This document shows positions 37,506 through 48,675 of a DNA stretch of 64,000 nucleotides, piece by piece. The stretch is from Allium sativum. Lineage: Eukaryota; Streptophyta; Magnoliopsida; Asparagales; Amaryllidaceae. Under the pieces are notes generated by a model. It searched no databases, had not been told where the DNA came from, and saw only the letters and a list, made by a program, of their open reading frames with translations. The number at the start of each line of letters is the position of its first letter. Positions within the stretch are counted from its first letter, which is position 1. A program made the translations under genes and the position numbers. Where the stretch lies: contig CM060920.1 in NCBI GenBank assembly GCA_030737875.1, forward strand, positions 481,894,861 through 481,958,860, in the 5' to 3' direction.

Positions 37506-38587
37506 TGATTGACCATTTCCGCAAATTATAAGAGATTTAAAGGATTTGTTAGTGTTTTGTTTTCGTGTAATGCAAATCTCTTTAGGCATAAAAATCTAAA
37601 TCTACACTAACATGGTGTAGAAAATAGAAAATTGATGTAATTGCCACTCACATATATAGGAAGAGAAGAATAACAATTCAACGTAGAATCTAATGATTTG
37701 AATTGAACCTTCGAATCAACATATTCAAAATTCTCCTAAAAATATATATAAGACTCAGATTTACGATCTCATAATTCCAGAACCTATATAAGAATTCAGA
37801 TAAGAAGAGATAAAATATAGGTTAGAAGAAGATAAGAAACCTAACATTTATCTGGAATTATGAAAATGGTGGGGATATAGAATGGAGGTATAGAAGGAGA
37901 TGAGCGGTTTTTAAGGAGAGGCTAGGGGGTCTTTTTATAGTTGCTAGCGTGTATCTAGACTTTAGGATTAATTAGATATAATCTGGATAGTCCAATGAAG
38001 CACTACCATATAAAACCACTTATAAATAGTGCCTCTCTCCCACCCTCTATCAGGAGGGCGGTCGACCCCCTACATAGGAGGGTAGTCGACCAGCTGGTCA
38101 ACCCCCTTTCGTGAGGCGGTCGACCCACCTTATGGGGTCGATGTTAGGAAATCTATTTTGTTTAAATGTTACTTTATATATTAATTACAGTTAATTTTTA
38201 TGTTTATTTTTCATTCTTGTCCCCCCTTGTGTACATATATATCTACACAAAATTTCAAATCTTTAAGGAATATTATATTATGTCAAAAAATATTTATTTA
38301 TATCCTACGTTTATATTTATTTAGTTTGAAATTCAGATCTTGTGTGTATATAATTATCGTGTAGATTGTTTTAATAATAACTTCTTCATACATACTCTGT
38401 TTTTGACAAACAAAATATGAAAATGGATCAAATCTTGCCACAAATACAATAGTACTATTTTCATGGTCAAATTCCTAATAGTCCAAAATTCCTTTTTTCA
38501 ACTCATTAATATTTTATTAATTTATTATCGTTTATACTTGATTTAATTATCTATGATAATTTTTGGTATATTTTATGGGGTGTTACA
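37506..38587 (-). mobile_element. LTR remnant H, probably solo
   Basis: Sense start TGTAACACCCCAT (plus-strand end GGGGTGTTACA at 38587). The TATA box CTATAAAAAG is at 37932-37939 (-). A cluster of GGTCGAC words at 38045-38150 lies about 110-220 bp upstream of it, and a TAATAACTTCTTCATAC block is shared with A and B. The left end is uncertain. TG at 37506 gives a perfect TSD ACTAT (37501-37505, 38588-38592), but the left flank is not gag-like as the right flank is. The alternative start is 37447. Confidence 0.6.
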
Positions 38588-38929
38588 ACTATCTTATATA
38601 CAAGAAATTAGAAAGAATAGACCTCATAATGGGAAAGAAACCCCGGAAAATACTGCATGTTTCATGATATTAACGGACATAACACTAGAGAGTGTAAATG
38701 CTTGAAGGATGAAGTCATGGAACAAGTCGGGAAAGTTCGATTATCTCAGCATGTCCTATGTAGAGCTGCATTGATAAACCAGAGTATCAATCAGCTATGT
38801 AGAACCATGGTGAACAAAGCTCTACACGTTGGATCGCCACCAACTGATAACACAAAAATCATGCAAAAAATAACTAAGTTGACTTACCCATGTACATGAT
38901 CATTATTTGGTCCTTGTGCATGCTCTTAA
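38588..38929 (+). pseudogene. T2: end of a second Tat-like gag plus one 3' repeat unit
   Basis: The knuckle motif KYCMFHDINGHNTRECKCLK (about 38645-38706) is followed by DEVMEQVGKVRLSQHV, the same layout as the end of T gag. A stop lies upstream in frame (TAA near 38622). The frame ends at 38899. From 38880 the sequence matches T's 115-bp repeat (CTTACCCATGTAC... GTGCATGCTCTT). Gag is therefore followed directly by 3' repeats, without pol, as in T. Element E interrupts at 38930. Confidence 0.78.
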
Positions 38930-39309
38930 TGTAACATACTGCATTCAACGTATCGGAAGATCGTAAAATATTTTTATTTAATTACCTAAGGGTTTGATCA
39001 TTCTCATATTTTAATATGTTGTTTACGGGGATGTGATACATGTCCATAATTTTTACTGATTTTGTTTGTGACAATTTTCCCCTATCAGTCTTGTACAAGG
39101 CATAAATTTTGACTCAGGTCAAATCAGAAGGTGAGACCTATGCTATTGGAAAGTAAATGATGATTGCCCTTCTATAGAGTGGTTACATTAAGGATTTGGC
39201 TCAGCGGTTTGGGAGGAATTGTCGTTTTAAGGTTTAACAGTTAGTTGGTCAGGTTTTGGGAGCCTTAATGGGCTGATTTATAGAGGTCCATTAGTGGGCT
39301 GGTGGAAGC

Positions 39310-39317
39310 TATAAATA
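39310..39317 (+). promoter_or_regulatory. TATA box of E 5' LTR
   Basis: AAGCTATAAATAGGGGG, a consensus plant TATA box conserved in the 3' LTR (55426-55433). Confidence 0.8.
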
Positions 39318-39954
39318 GGGGGTGAGAGATATGAAGAATAGTTTACTTCCTCCATTCTCTTATTTGATGGCTTTTGTTCCTCCTTCCTTTAACACCTTTC
39401 CACCATTAAAATTTGAGATCTACATTAGAGAATCGAAGATCTACACCATTTGAGGCTAGATCTACATCTTTTCAAGGGAGAGCTCATCGAATCAAGGAGT
39501 TTGGATAAAAATCCTTACTGTTCAGAATCTAATTTCACCGTTTTCGCTTTGATTCAGAGAATTGGTGAGTAATATGCATCTCTCACATGGATTCAATCAA
39601 GTATGTGAATATTTGATCATGTTTTTCATCAAATTTAAGTGTTTTCTCATAGATCTACACATCGGTAAGCTTATTATTATATGAATCACCCTAGGATCTA
39701 ATTTAGCAAGTTTAAACCGGTAATTCTTACGTTATTTCATATGTTTATGCTAGTTAGATTCATAATTTAGTTCATATGTTCATTTATCATGATTTTGGTG
39801 AATTTACACAATTTTGGTGAAATCGTCGTATTCATGTTGTTAGTGATTTCATAATTTTCTTGTGGTTGTGTTGAATGAATTAGATTAGTATGTTTCATCG
39901 ATTGTGTCAATTGGCAAAGTTTTGGTTGAAATCGGAGTTGAATTGGGCTAGTGT

Positions 39955-40320
39955 AGGTTTTGAGTCGAACATACTACAGTGATTGTGGGTCGAACGTGCT
40001 ATAGTGATGTGGGTTGAACGTGCAAGCTACAGTGATTGCGGGTTGAACATGCTACAGTGATGTGGGTCGAGCGTGCCTGCTACCGTGATGTGGGTCGAAC
40101 GTGCTCTGCTACAGTGATGTGGGTCGAACGAGCATGCTATTGTGATTTTGGGTCAAGCGTGCAACAATGATTTGGGTTGAGCGTGCACTGCTACAGTGTT
40201 TTGGGTCGAGCGAACTGCTACAGTGATTTTGGGTCGAGCGTACACTGCTACAGTGATTTTGGGTCGAGCGTACACTGCTACATTTGGTCTTGCATTGCTA
40301 CAATCATGGTCATGCATTGC
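39955..40320 (+). repeat. ~30-bp minisatellite in E 5' LTR
   Basis: About ten copies of CTACAGTGATTTTGGGTCGA followed by GCGTRCACTG, with length variants of 22-38 bp. Each unit holds GGGTCGARCGTGC. The array is longer in the 3' LTR. It lies about 650 bp downstream of the TATA box. Confidence 0.9.
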
Positions 40321-41520
40321 TCAAGGATGTGTTGAGTTCGGGTGTAGTGATTGCTCTAAAGTGTTCTGAGCTTCTGAATAGTTGTAATTGATAACGACTA
40401 GAGGTGAGAAGACTGAGGAATTATCGTTGTCGTAGGTTCTGGCGGGCTCAAAGCAGGGGTACAATTGAAGACCGAATGTGGGTCAAGTGCCTTGGGCGTC
40501 GTGTATGGTCTAGACACGTGTTTTGTAGAGCATGTGGTTTTTTTTATAGAACCGGGGCGTCGTGTATGGTCCTTGAAAATTGATGGCAAATTGTTTAGCC
40601 AGTCATACGATTAACAATGGTTTCAAAGCAGGATTGGCGCTGGTAGCCAGAGTCTGTCTTATATGATTGTTTATTTTGCTTGTACCGTGTCACGTAGAAT
40701 GTCTGACAACGGAGGAGATGTTTCTTGGGTGCTTGTCTAATATTTGTTTAGGCCTTTGGGGCTTATGCTTAAGAGATGTTGAATTCGGTTATGATGGTTT
40801 ACGTGAGATGTATAATCTTGATGGTATGAGTACTAATAGCGTTTGTTCTGGTTCCCATGTATGAATGGTCGTTCTGATTGCCATGGTTGAATTGTTGTTC
40901 CTGTGGATGTACGGATTGCAAAGGCTAACACTGTCGAAAGTGAGGAACGCAGTCGTGAGTTCTTCTCTGGAGCTGGGTAGATTAGTTCGTTTATTTACCT
41001 ATTTTCATACACTTTATTGATGAAGTTTGTTAGCTGTTTTATCGCTCACTAAGATTGTTGTCTGACTCCAGGTTTTATGTTTCCCTCATATTACCTTGTG
41101 TTGTTCATCCATTTTTGGATGGGCAGACTAGGTAGCATGTGACGTATGATTGCTTACTGAGGAAGATGTAGCTGTTCGGAGGCAAGCAGGAGGTTGCCGT
41201 ACTATCTTACTTACTATCTAGTATTTTTATTTCTGTTGTTTGTTATTCTCTAAGTTTTGTAGTGAGGCAATCTATATAAACACTATTGTTGTAACTAAAG
41301 TCTATGTGTATTACTTTCTAGTCGTCATGAAAGTTTAGTGTTTTCTGCTTCACTATTAAAATTGTTGTATATATTCTATTATATTTTATCCTTACGCTGT
41401 AAGATTTACGACAGGTTCCTCTTATGTATCATACTTTGATGATTGTCCAAGCCGCCTGACACGTCTTTCAACGCATTATTCCTCTTGTTTAGTGTAGGGG
41501 TTTTGGGCGGTCGTCACATT

Positions 41521-41532
41521 TGGTATTAGAGC
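41521..41532 (+). promoter_or_regulatory. Primer-binding site of element E
   Basis: TGGTATTAGAGC, one mismatch from the iMet primer site, two bases after the LTR end. Confidence 0.92.
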
Positions 41533-41653
41533 TCTGGTTATTGATTCTATCCAAATTTCAGAGACGTAATTACGTAAGAGAGACGTAATTGTAGATTTTT
41601 GATGGATATATATACTATATGTATTAGCATGTAGTAGCGTAGTGTTCGATTAA
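41533..41653 (+). other. E leader fragment left of F
   Basis: Contains a tandem AGAGACGTAATT pair. It ends with target site ATTAA, where F is inserted. No coding sequence is visible. Confidence 0.6.
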
Positions 41654-42908
41654 TGTAACACCCACGTCCGTTAATATCACTCACAAAGGGAATGCATTAA
41701 GTTTCGTGGAGCATTATGAGTAAACAGAACAGAATATTACAAGACAGATACATAAAGTAGTACTTGAAAAATTTATAACTTTATTGCAGCGGAAACAAAA
41801 GTAAAGTTGGGTTACATCTTCAAATATCAAAACCAAGTACATAATATCAGTCTTGTACAAAAGCCTTCAGAGTGCATAATTTTAAAGCCATAATCCCCAA
41901 CAAAAACGCCTTAAATAGGCAGAATCAGAGCCAAGCAGTTCTTCAAGAAACTCTAGTACCTCAAGCAGAGAGAAATTCGAATCAAACTTGAATATTTCCT
42001 CTCTGAAAACCTTGGGGGGGGACAGAAGAAAAGAGGCGAAAACAAACGAGGTCAGACATAAAGTCTGGCGAGTCTAATAACTTTAACAATATAATTATTA
42101 AAGTAATATGACAAGACATAAACTGGAAAATAAGGAATGACTGTGAAATAAGCAGGCATAACCAGGTAAGCAAGATGAATAAGACAACGTTAATTGCGCT
42201 TCTAATCACTACAGGATAAATACTACACTACACCAATACTAGCCACTCTTAGAGTTGATCTCGCCTACTGAACATGATAATCATAATAATGATAATGGTA
42301 GTCTCGTGTACCCCTAGCTGTATTCATAGGTGTCGTCTGCTTCTATCTCCACTAGTTGTACCCACTACCCTCCCCATTTTAATTACAACATTTACTCATA
42401 ATATGGTAGTCGTACTACTAGCTGTCTTCATTGGTGCCGCCTGCTCCTATCTCCGCTAGTCGTACCCACTACCTTCCCCATTCGATCGGCTCCCTAACTC
42501 GTAGATACCCATGCTGGTCCCACAGTAGGGTGTATCACTCCCTAAAGTGGCAACCCGATATGACTGAAATGCACGGCTTATACCTACACGATGCAACAAC
42601 GTCTTACCTACCAGCCTGGGCGCACGCACGCACATGACCCCATTGGACTTGCGTTGCCACCATTAACCCGTTTTGACCTCTTACAATCAAATCTAGTAAG
42701 CGTGTCCCGTCCTCGACCTAGATCGAGCTCTCTTGGATACTAAATGGGTTATTGGTTGAAAAGGGTCCCCACACTTGACACAAGCTTTCCACCTATGTTT
42801 GGTCCCCACTAGGATTTCCCACTTAACCCCCTCTTATTCATGTCTTCTTACGTGTTTCAACTTGGTTAAGTGTTTATAATTATATCCCACATGTCACCCA
42901 TGTTTCCC

Positions 42909-43262
42909 ACTTATCAAATCAACATGTATTATTGGTTAAGTTTGTCTTAAACTTATCCACTTATCAGATCAATATATGTATTATTGGTTAAGCTGGTCTT
43001 AACCCTACCCACTTATCAAATTAATATGTATTATTGGTTAAACTGGTCTTAACCCTACCACTTATCAAATTAATATATATTATTGTTTAAGCTAGTCTTA
43101 ACCCTAACCACTTATCAGATTAATATATATATTATTGGTTAAGCTGGTCTTAACCCTATCCACTTATCAGATTAACATATATTATTGGTTAAGCTGGTCT
43201 TAACCTTACCCACTTATTAGATTAATATATATTATTGGTTAAGCTGGTCTTAACCCTACCAA
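42909..43262 (-). repeat. Tandem array with GGTTAAG-CTGGT-CTTAACC hairpins (F 3' LTR)
   Basis: Seven units of about 50-58 bp, each with ATTATTGGTTAAGCTGGTCT followed by TAACCCTACCCACTTATCAG. Each unit contains a 7-bp-arm inverted repeat with a 5-base loop. Confidence 0.9.
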
Positions 43263-43499
43263 CTTAACATGTTTTATGTATCATATATATATATATATAT
43301 ATATCGTATAACATGTTTTACTTAATTTATGATTATGTACATCTTACTTCACACATATATTGGTTAAGAGAATAACTCCCTAAGTATCAACCCCGAAGAC
43401 CGAAATCAACATCAAATCGATACTCAGAGAATTACTCAACTCAACCAATCTTATGTTTGTCATTCATACTCGTCTTTGATAAGCCTTAATTAATTATTA

Positions 43500-43860
43500 A
43501 TGCACATACCTCTCACATTAAGTCGATTGCTTGTGGCCGCTGGATATGCCGGGTGGTTCCGGGCAGACTTCCACCACAAGGCAAACTTAACCTCGTGTCT
43601 AAGCATCTTATATTATGCCTACGACCTCTCACATGAGACTGCCATTTGCGGTTGCTGAATGTGCCGGGCGGGTCCGGGCAGTCTTATACCACAAACAAGA
43701 CTAACCTTTTGTCTTAGTCATTTACTACGCATTTAATTTATACCTTTGACATCTCACATTAGACTACCATTTGTGGTTGCTGGGTATACTGGCGGGTCTG
43801 GGCAGTCTTATACCACAAACGAGTCTAACCTCGTGTCTTAGGCATTTATTATTACACATA
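43500..43860 (-). repeat. Three tandem ~115-bp stem-loop modules (F 3' LTR)
   Basis: Each has CCTCTCACATTAGACT, an arm RTTTGTGGTTGCTGG, a GC-rich centre GCCGGGCGGGTCCGGGCAG, a complementary arm ACCACAAACGAGTC and AACCTCGTGTCTTAG. Arms of about 14 bp can pair. The same module is found in LTRs A and B and in the other F LTR. Confidence 0.88.
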
Positions 43861-45508
43861 ATTATTTAACCCCAATTTGAATTAATATCCCTATTTCAAA
43901 TTGTCAATAATTTCCAATTTAATCAATGTCCATAATTGTCACCAAAATTATGTCCATAATTTCTAGGCATATAAATTATGCCAATTAATGTCTAAAATTA
44001 ATTATATGCTTTTAAGCCATTTTTTGTCAATTTCACGACTTCAATATTTAATATTTTTCCAATATTCCCACGTCGTTCGTACGTGTAAGTCTTGAAATAT
44101 GTTAGACTCGCAAATAGTCTAACTCATAAGAAGAAAAGAAACATCACAACTTGCATAACACACAAAATGGATCTAACTAGGATATAATAATAGTCTAGCA
44201 TGGATCAAAACTTGCATGATTATAATTCATATTAACATAAATTTGCATAATCAATAACTTATATAGGCAATAGGCATAATTTGCATCAACTACAAACTGG
44301 CATGGATCAAATTATATAAGATATGATTTGCATAGATCTATACACATAAAAGTGAACTTGCAAATATGAACATGGTTTTCGCATAAACTTGCATACGATC
44401 TACATACCAACTTGTATTAAACTTGCATATGTAATTTAGACATGTAAACTAAGATATTCATATAAGCATACATATGATTCGTGTACAAACTTGCATATGG
44501 TTTAAATCCAAACTTACATATAAACTAATGTCATAAAAAAAATGAATCAAATTAAACATATGTGATTAGACATATGAAATGGATACACCAACATTAGTTA
44601 ACAAAAACTGGCATGTCAACCAACATCATGAATCTTTGTACATAAGACAACAACTAGCGTATATTCACAAAATAGACAATATCATATCGATCAATGATTC
44701 AACAGACACAATCTTATTACCCAAATTATAACTCATCATAATTAATTTATTAATTGTTTTGTTAAAGAAATTGTACTCACAAAGACATGTTAGAGAAGAG
44801 AATAATTCGTTCGTCGTTCGTATTAGAATTCTGACTTCCAAATCCCTAAGCTTTAGGAAGAAGAACTATCCTAGCAGCAGCATGGAGGCTAAGAGACTAA
44901 TTTAGTTTAGGTTTAGAGCTTGAGTCTATGTATGCTTATATGGAAGTTTAGATTAATTCTATCCTTTAGATATTAGGTTTTTTAATCCGCATCGTACACC
45001 TAGTTCTGAGTCAGCAAATGTATTTTATATATATTAAGAACCTTCTATTTTTCTTCCCTTAAATTAATATGAATTGAACTTAAACATCTAATTGCATGTT
45101 TTCTTCGATTAGCATATTCTTCTTAATTGATGTCAATTAACATTGAATAACAATTTTACTGTATTCCTCAAATTAACATATTCTGCTTAATGTTAATCGA
45201 CATAAGTGACAAATTAGCATAAGCATTTATACAAATTAAGATAATTACATGGTTTCCTAACAATACCCCATTAACATGTTTACAATTTGATGTCAAATAA
45301 CATGCTTTTACAAATGAACATAAATGCCCAATTAACATATTTTCTTTAATTAATATCAATTAATATGAATGACAAATTAGCACAAACACATATATAAACT
45401 AAGGTCATTTACATGTTTTTCAACCAATGCCATATTAACACACATCTACAAATTAATTTCAATCTATTCATGTTTACATATTCTTCCTTTACTGTATACA
45501 TTAATTGC

Positions 45509-45565
<57 letters not shown>

Positions 45566-46025
45566 CACACACGCACCTATTCATAAATTCTAATATTGAC
45601 AACTAATGCAAATTGATTGCTTACGAGTATATAATTTAATTCCCCTTTTTTTCCTACTTTCCTCGTAACATACAAAGTCAGTGCATAATGAAGTTACCTA
45701 CATACATATATATCTATTTATACATGCATAAATCTTTCCTTCCCAAATAATTTGACTGTATTTATCTTCTTTTCTTTCTTTTTACTGCATGCATCCACAC
45801 ATTTTCTTCCGCTTTTTTTTGTATTAATTGCATTAATTTTTCTTTTACTGTAGCCTAATTAAGTCGCATGCTTTTTTTTTTCAATGCACATTTTTAAACT
45901 TGTACCTTCTTAACATAATTGCATATATATATATATATTCATTTTTTTTATTTTTCTTCATTAATTAATTAATCCTTTAATTAATTATCTTTACGGTATA
46001 GTATATCTAATTTCGAGGTGTTAAA

Positions 46026-46040
46026 TTCTCCCTTACTTAA
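46026..46040 (-). promoter_or_regulatory. Polypurine tract of element F
   Basis: The sense strand reads AAGTAAGGGAGAA just before the 3' LTR, preceded by a CGGGGACGAAATCCATT block like those of A-B and C. Confidence 0.7.
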
Positions 46041-46554
46041 TGGATTTCGTCCCCGAAATCTTCAAGTTAAGAAGAATGTTACCATCCTACCAACCACAAC
46101 CATCTACTCGTTCATTATACACCAGCATCCATTGTCCTTAGAAGAATTCTAATGCATGTATGAACATATGCATAAGTGTGTGTATATGTTCCTATATCCT
46201 AATGCAGAAATCAGGCGATCCACTGATTTAGTTTACCTCCTTAATGCAATATATGTATGTGCCATGTATCCCATATGTATGCAAAAGAATCCTAATGATA
46301 CATATAAATTCAATATGTGTGCACAACCACCACCAATATGCAACATCCATGTGATGAGCCAACCATATTGCATCCATAAAAAAATTCACACATCCATATG
46401 CAATATGTAACTGATTGAGCCGATCTAGTGCCTAATGTGTGTGTAAATGCATCCACGAGCAACCACTAGCAAACACTTGCATCCGCTTGCATCCATCAAA
46501 CATAATATGTCTCAAACACATGTTTACAACCATAGGATTTTTCCTAACTAAAGA
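46041..46554 (-). other. 3' untranslated region of element F
   Basis: AT-rich sequence with many ATGCATGTATG and CATATG words. It shows weak similarity to the interior of A-B next to its PPT (around 5330-5370). No coding motif on the minus strand; plus-strand ORFs (46156-46410, 46439-46702) are antisense. Confidence 0.55.
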
Positions 46555-46892
46555 TCAAAGATATAATCGAGAGGGCATACTAAATGATAGAACAAGTATA
46601 AACAAAGCGATAGGAAAAGGAGAAGTTAAGAATATACCCTCTAAAAGGAAAGGATACAGCGCACGCATCTTGTCTTCCGTCTTCCAAGTCGCGTCTCCTT
46701 GATCATCTTCCCATTGGAATTTGACCACTTGACCTCTCGGTTGCGTAAATTCTTGACCTCCGATCCAATGATGCATGTAGGAGCTCGTCTAATTGTGGCA
46801 TCTTGCTCCACTTCCACTTCTCTAAGCGTGCTCGGCTCCACTACTTCTGCCGTATCATGTAAACACCTCCTCAAATGCGACACATGAAACAC
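46555..46892 (-). pseudogene. F pol C-terminus: linker and chromodomain (frameshifted)
   Basis: In one minus frame (46892-46641) MFHVSHLRRCLHD and VEPSTLREVEVEQDATIRR are the standard lead-in after integrase, followed by RNREVKW. A frameshift moves the chromodomain into a second frame (46776-46555): RGQVVKFQWEDDQGDATWKT then EDKMRALYPFLLEG, with the W-E/D and ATW signature of integrase chromodomains. In living elements this domain steers insertion to heterochromatin. The frameshift marks it as a relic. Confidence 0.8.
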
Positions 46893-47049
46893 GTCATGAA
46901 CATTACTAAGCTAGTTGCCTCTTCTCATGTCCCTCCAAAATCTAGGATACATAACCTCAAAAGATCTTCAAGGACTCTATTCACCCCTTCTTGTTCGTCC
47001 ATCCATCTATGGACGATAAGAGATGCTCGTACTTGTCCCTTTTTGCATA
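46893..47049 (-). pseudogene. F integrase core fragment
   Basis: Minus-strand words DGWTNKKG and, after a +1 shift, VNRVLEDLLRLCILDFGGT match the DGQTERVN...LEDMLR segment of Ty3/gypsy integrase cores. The HHCC zinc finger and most of the D,D(35)E core are absent, and stops follow. Confidence 0.7.
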
Positions 47050-47574
47050 TCACCTTTTCCTCTTGCATCGAAAACTGCTCCAAGCACTGTCCCGCATGCA
47101 CCGATATACTGTAAAAGGTTTGCTCCCATCTAGCAAAGTCAAAACTGGAGCTGTCATCAAAGCCCTCTTCAAACGTTGGAAAGCATCGTCACAGCCAATA
47201 TCCCAAGCAAAAGTCAAGTTCTTCTTCGTTAACCGAGTAAGTGGGACTGATATCTTTGCGAAGTCCTTAATGAACTTCCTATAATAGCCCGCCATCCCTA
47301 GAAATCTTCTTACTTCCGTTGTGTTTCTAGGATCCTTCCAATCTTGGCTTGCCACCACCTTTGCGGGATCCACAGCTATCCCTTCCTTAGAGACCATGTG
47401 TCCTAAGGACCTCACTTCTCTTCTCCCTCTTGGAGCCATATGTCGTACTGGTAATGCAACTGGATTTGCATTATCTACAAGGTATATACGAAAGTTTATC
47501 TCACGCCTCGGGGGTAAACCCCGAACTTCATCTAAGACGTCACCATACTCACGGACCACATGACCAGATTCCAA
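47050..47574 (-). pseudogene. F reverse transcriptase with internal deletion
   Basis: A 174-codon open frame. Its first part has the RT entry ([20 protein letters not shown], about 47556-47497, then [20 protein letters not shown]). It jumps directly to the RT thumb and RNase H entry ([58 protein letters not shown]). Roughly 150 residues, including the YVDD catalytic motif, are missing, yet the junction keeps the frame. After KPFTVY the sequence diverges and stops, so RNase H and the integrase start are also gone. Confidence 0.85.
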
Positions 47575-47590
47575 ATCATTGTTGTACGCA

Positions 47591-47869
47591 TCAAGAGATT
47601 CTAGGTAGACTAAGTGTCACTGAGCCCCTAGGGTCACAAGAAATATCAAGGGTCTTTCCACAACGAGTCAACGATTTAACTACCCTTCGTACACAGTCTA
47701 GGATGGCACCATATCTGCCTAGCCAATCCATGCCTAGAATCAAGCCATAGCCCATGAAATCAAGAACGTAGGCATTGCATTCAAACCCAACGCCCAAGAT
47801 AGACACTCTCAAATCCTGACACACCATAAATAAATGAGGCGAACCACCAATAGGATTTGAGACTACCAT
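47591..47869 (-). pseudogene. F aspartic protease fragment
   Basis: The minus-strand frame has DFMGYGLILGMDWLGRYGAI followed by LDC, the conserved C-terminal half of gypsy retropepsins. The catalytic D-S/T-G-A motif would lie upstream; the frame upstream (47870-47990, with GTS.FVSTS-like remnants) is decayed, so the active site is not preserved. Confidence 0.75.
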
Positions 47870-48079
47870 GGGATTCCTAACTAGACTAGTATCTAGGTGC
47901 AGTGTTTCAACTAACGAAGTAGATACAAACTAATGTGAAGTGCCAAAATCAAATAAAGTTCGAACAGGATGATCAAAAAGGAAAACCAAATTTCAACTGA
48001 GATGTTTCTACCTCTATCAGGTATACCAGCCGTGAGGAAACACATCTTCCCTCCAAAAGATCCTGTACTTTGTCCTTAC

Positions 48080-48230
48080 TCTTGCCTTTGACTCTATGGA
48101 CAATCCTAATAAGATGTCATGTCTCTCCGTAATGATAACAACTAGTCTTCTTCTTCTTTAAGTAGTCAGGTATTTCACAAGTGTGGCACTTCCTTTTCTC
48201 TTGTCCCCTTTGTTATCCTTACCGCCTTTC
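48080..48230 (-). pseudogene. F gag zinc-knuckle remnant
   Basis: The minus strand encodes K/R-rich sequence with KCHTCEIPDYLKK and then SCYHYGET before a frameshift. This is consistent with two decayed CCHC knuckles in gag; neither keeps all four ligands. Confidence 0.5.
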
Positions 48231-48237
48231 TTTGGAT

Positions 48238-48423
48238 CTACTTTCTTATTGTGTGTCCTATCCATGTCTCTCCTGCACATTCTCCATTCGTAACCTTCCA
48301 CCAAAATGAAGCTTCATCCTTCATTAACCAAGCAGCTGGTTGAACCTTCCTCCCATCGTCTATCTCAAAGGTACCAACAAGTCCTCCACTTCCTTCTAGC
48401 TTTGACAAACGTCTCAGTCCCAT
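48238..48423 (-). pseudogene. F gag core fragment
   Basis: FEIDDGRKVQPAAWLMKDEA followed by SFWWKVT matches the V-x-x-A-x-x-L-x-D-E-A-x-x-W-W signature of chromovirus gag. It is only 61 codons long and its continuation is shifted out of frame. Confidence 0.7.
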
Positions 48424-48663
48424 AAAGAGGTTTTCCGCCCATCATACGGAAGTTCTTACATATCTTAGAAAAAGCGTATATACGCGGAGGAACAGATTCA
48501 AAAAGGAAAGAGGAAGAGATCCAAAACGGAGAATCGGAAGGAAGATATATGGCTTTAGGGGATTATGTTTTTCAAAATAAAATTTCCTTTTGAAAATACT
48601 TCCTTTTAAAACCTTTTTGAAAATAGTTTTCAAAAAAACTTTTATCTAATCTGGTAACCTTCA

Positions 48664-48675
48664 ACTCTGATACCA
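48664..48675 (-). promoter_or_regulatory. Primer-binding site of element F
   Basis: The plus strand reads ACTCTGATACCA, one mismatch from the iMet complement, then AT and LTR start TGTAACACCCC at 48678. Confidence 0.92.

Larger units (their letters stand above)
38930..41518 (+). repeat. 5' LTR of element E, 2589 bp
   Basis: Starts TGTAACATACTGC and ends GCGGTCGTCACA. It aligns with 55048-57753 throughout. The TATA box is at 39310-39317. It carries a ~30-bp minisatellite at 39955-40320. Confidence 0.9.
41654..46025 (-). repeat. 3' LTR of element F, 4372 bp
   Basis: Plus-strand start TGTAACACCCACG, plus-strand end GGTGTTAAA (decayed TGTTACA). It contains the GGTTAAG hairpin array (42909-43262), three stem-loop modules (43500-43860), a TATA-like site at 44935-44942 (-) and a ~50-bp (TA)n tract at about 45511-45561 that is much shorter in the other LTR. 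Confidence 0.9.

Noticed and set aside
943..48675. GCTCTGATACCA-type sites as possible tRNA gene fragments
   Set aside because: Only 12 bases match and each sits 1-2 bp from an LTR end; they are primer-binding sites.
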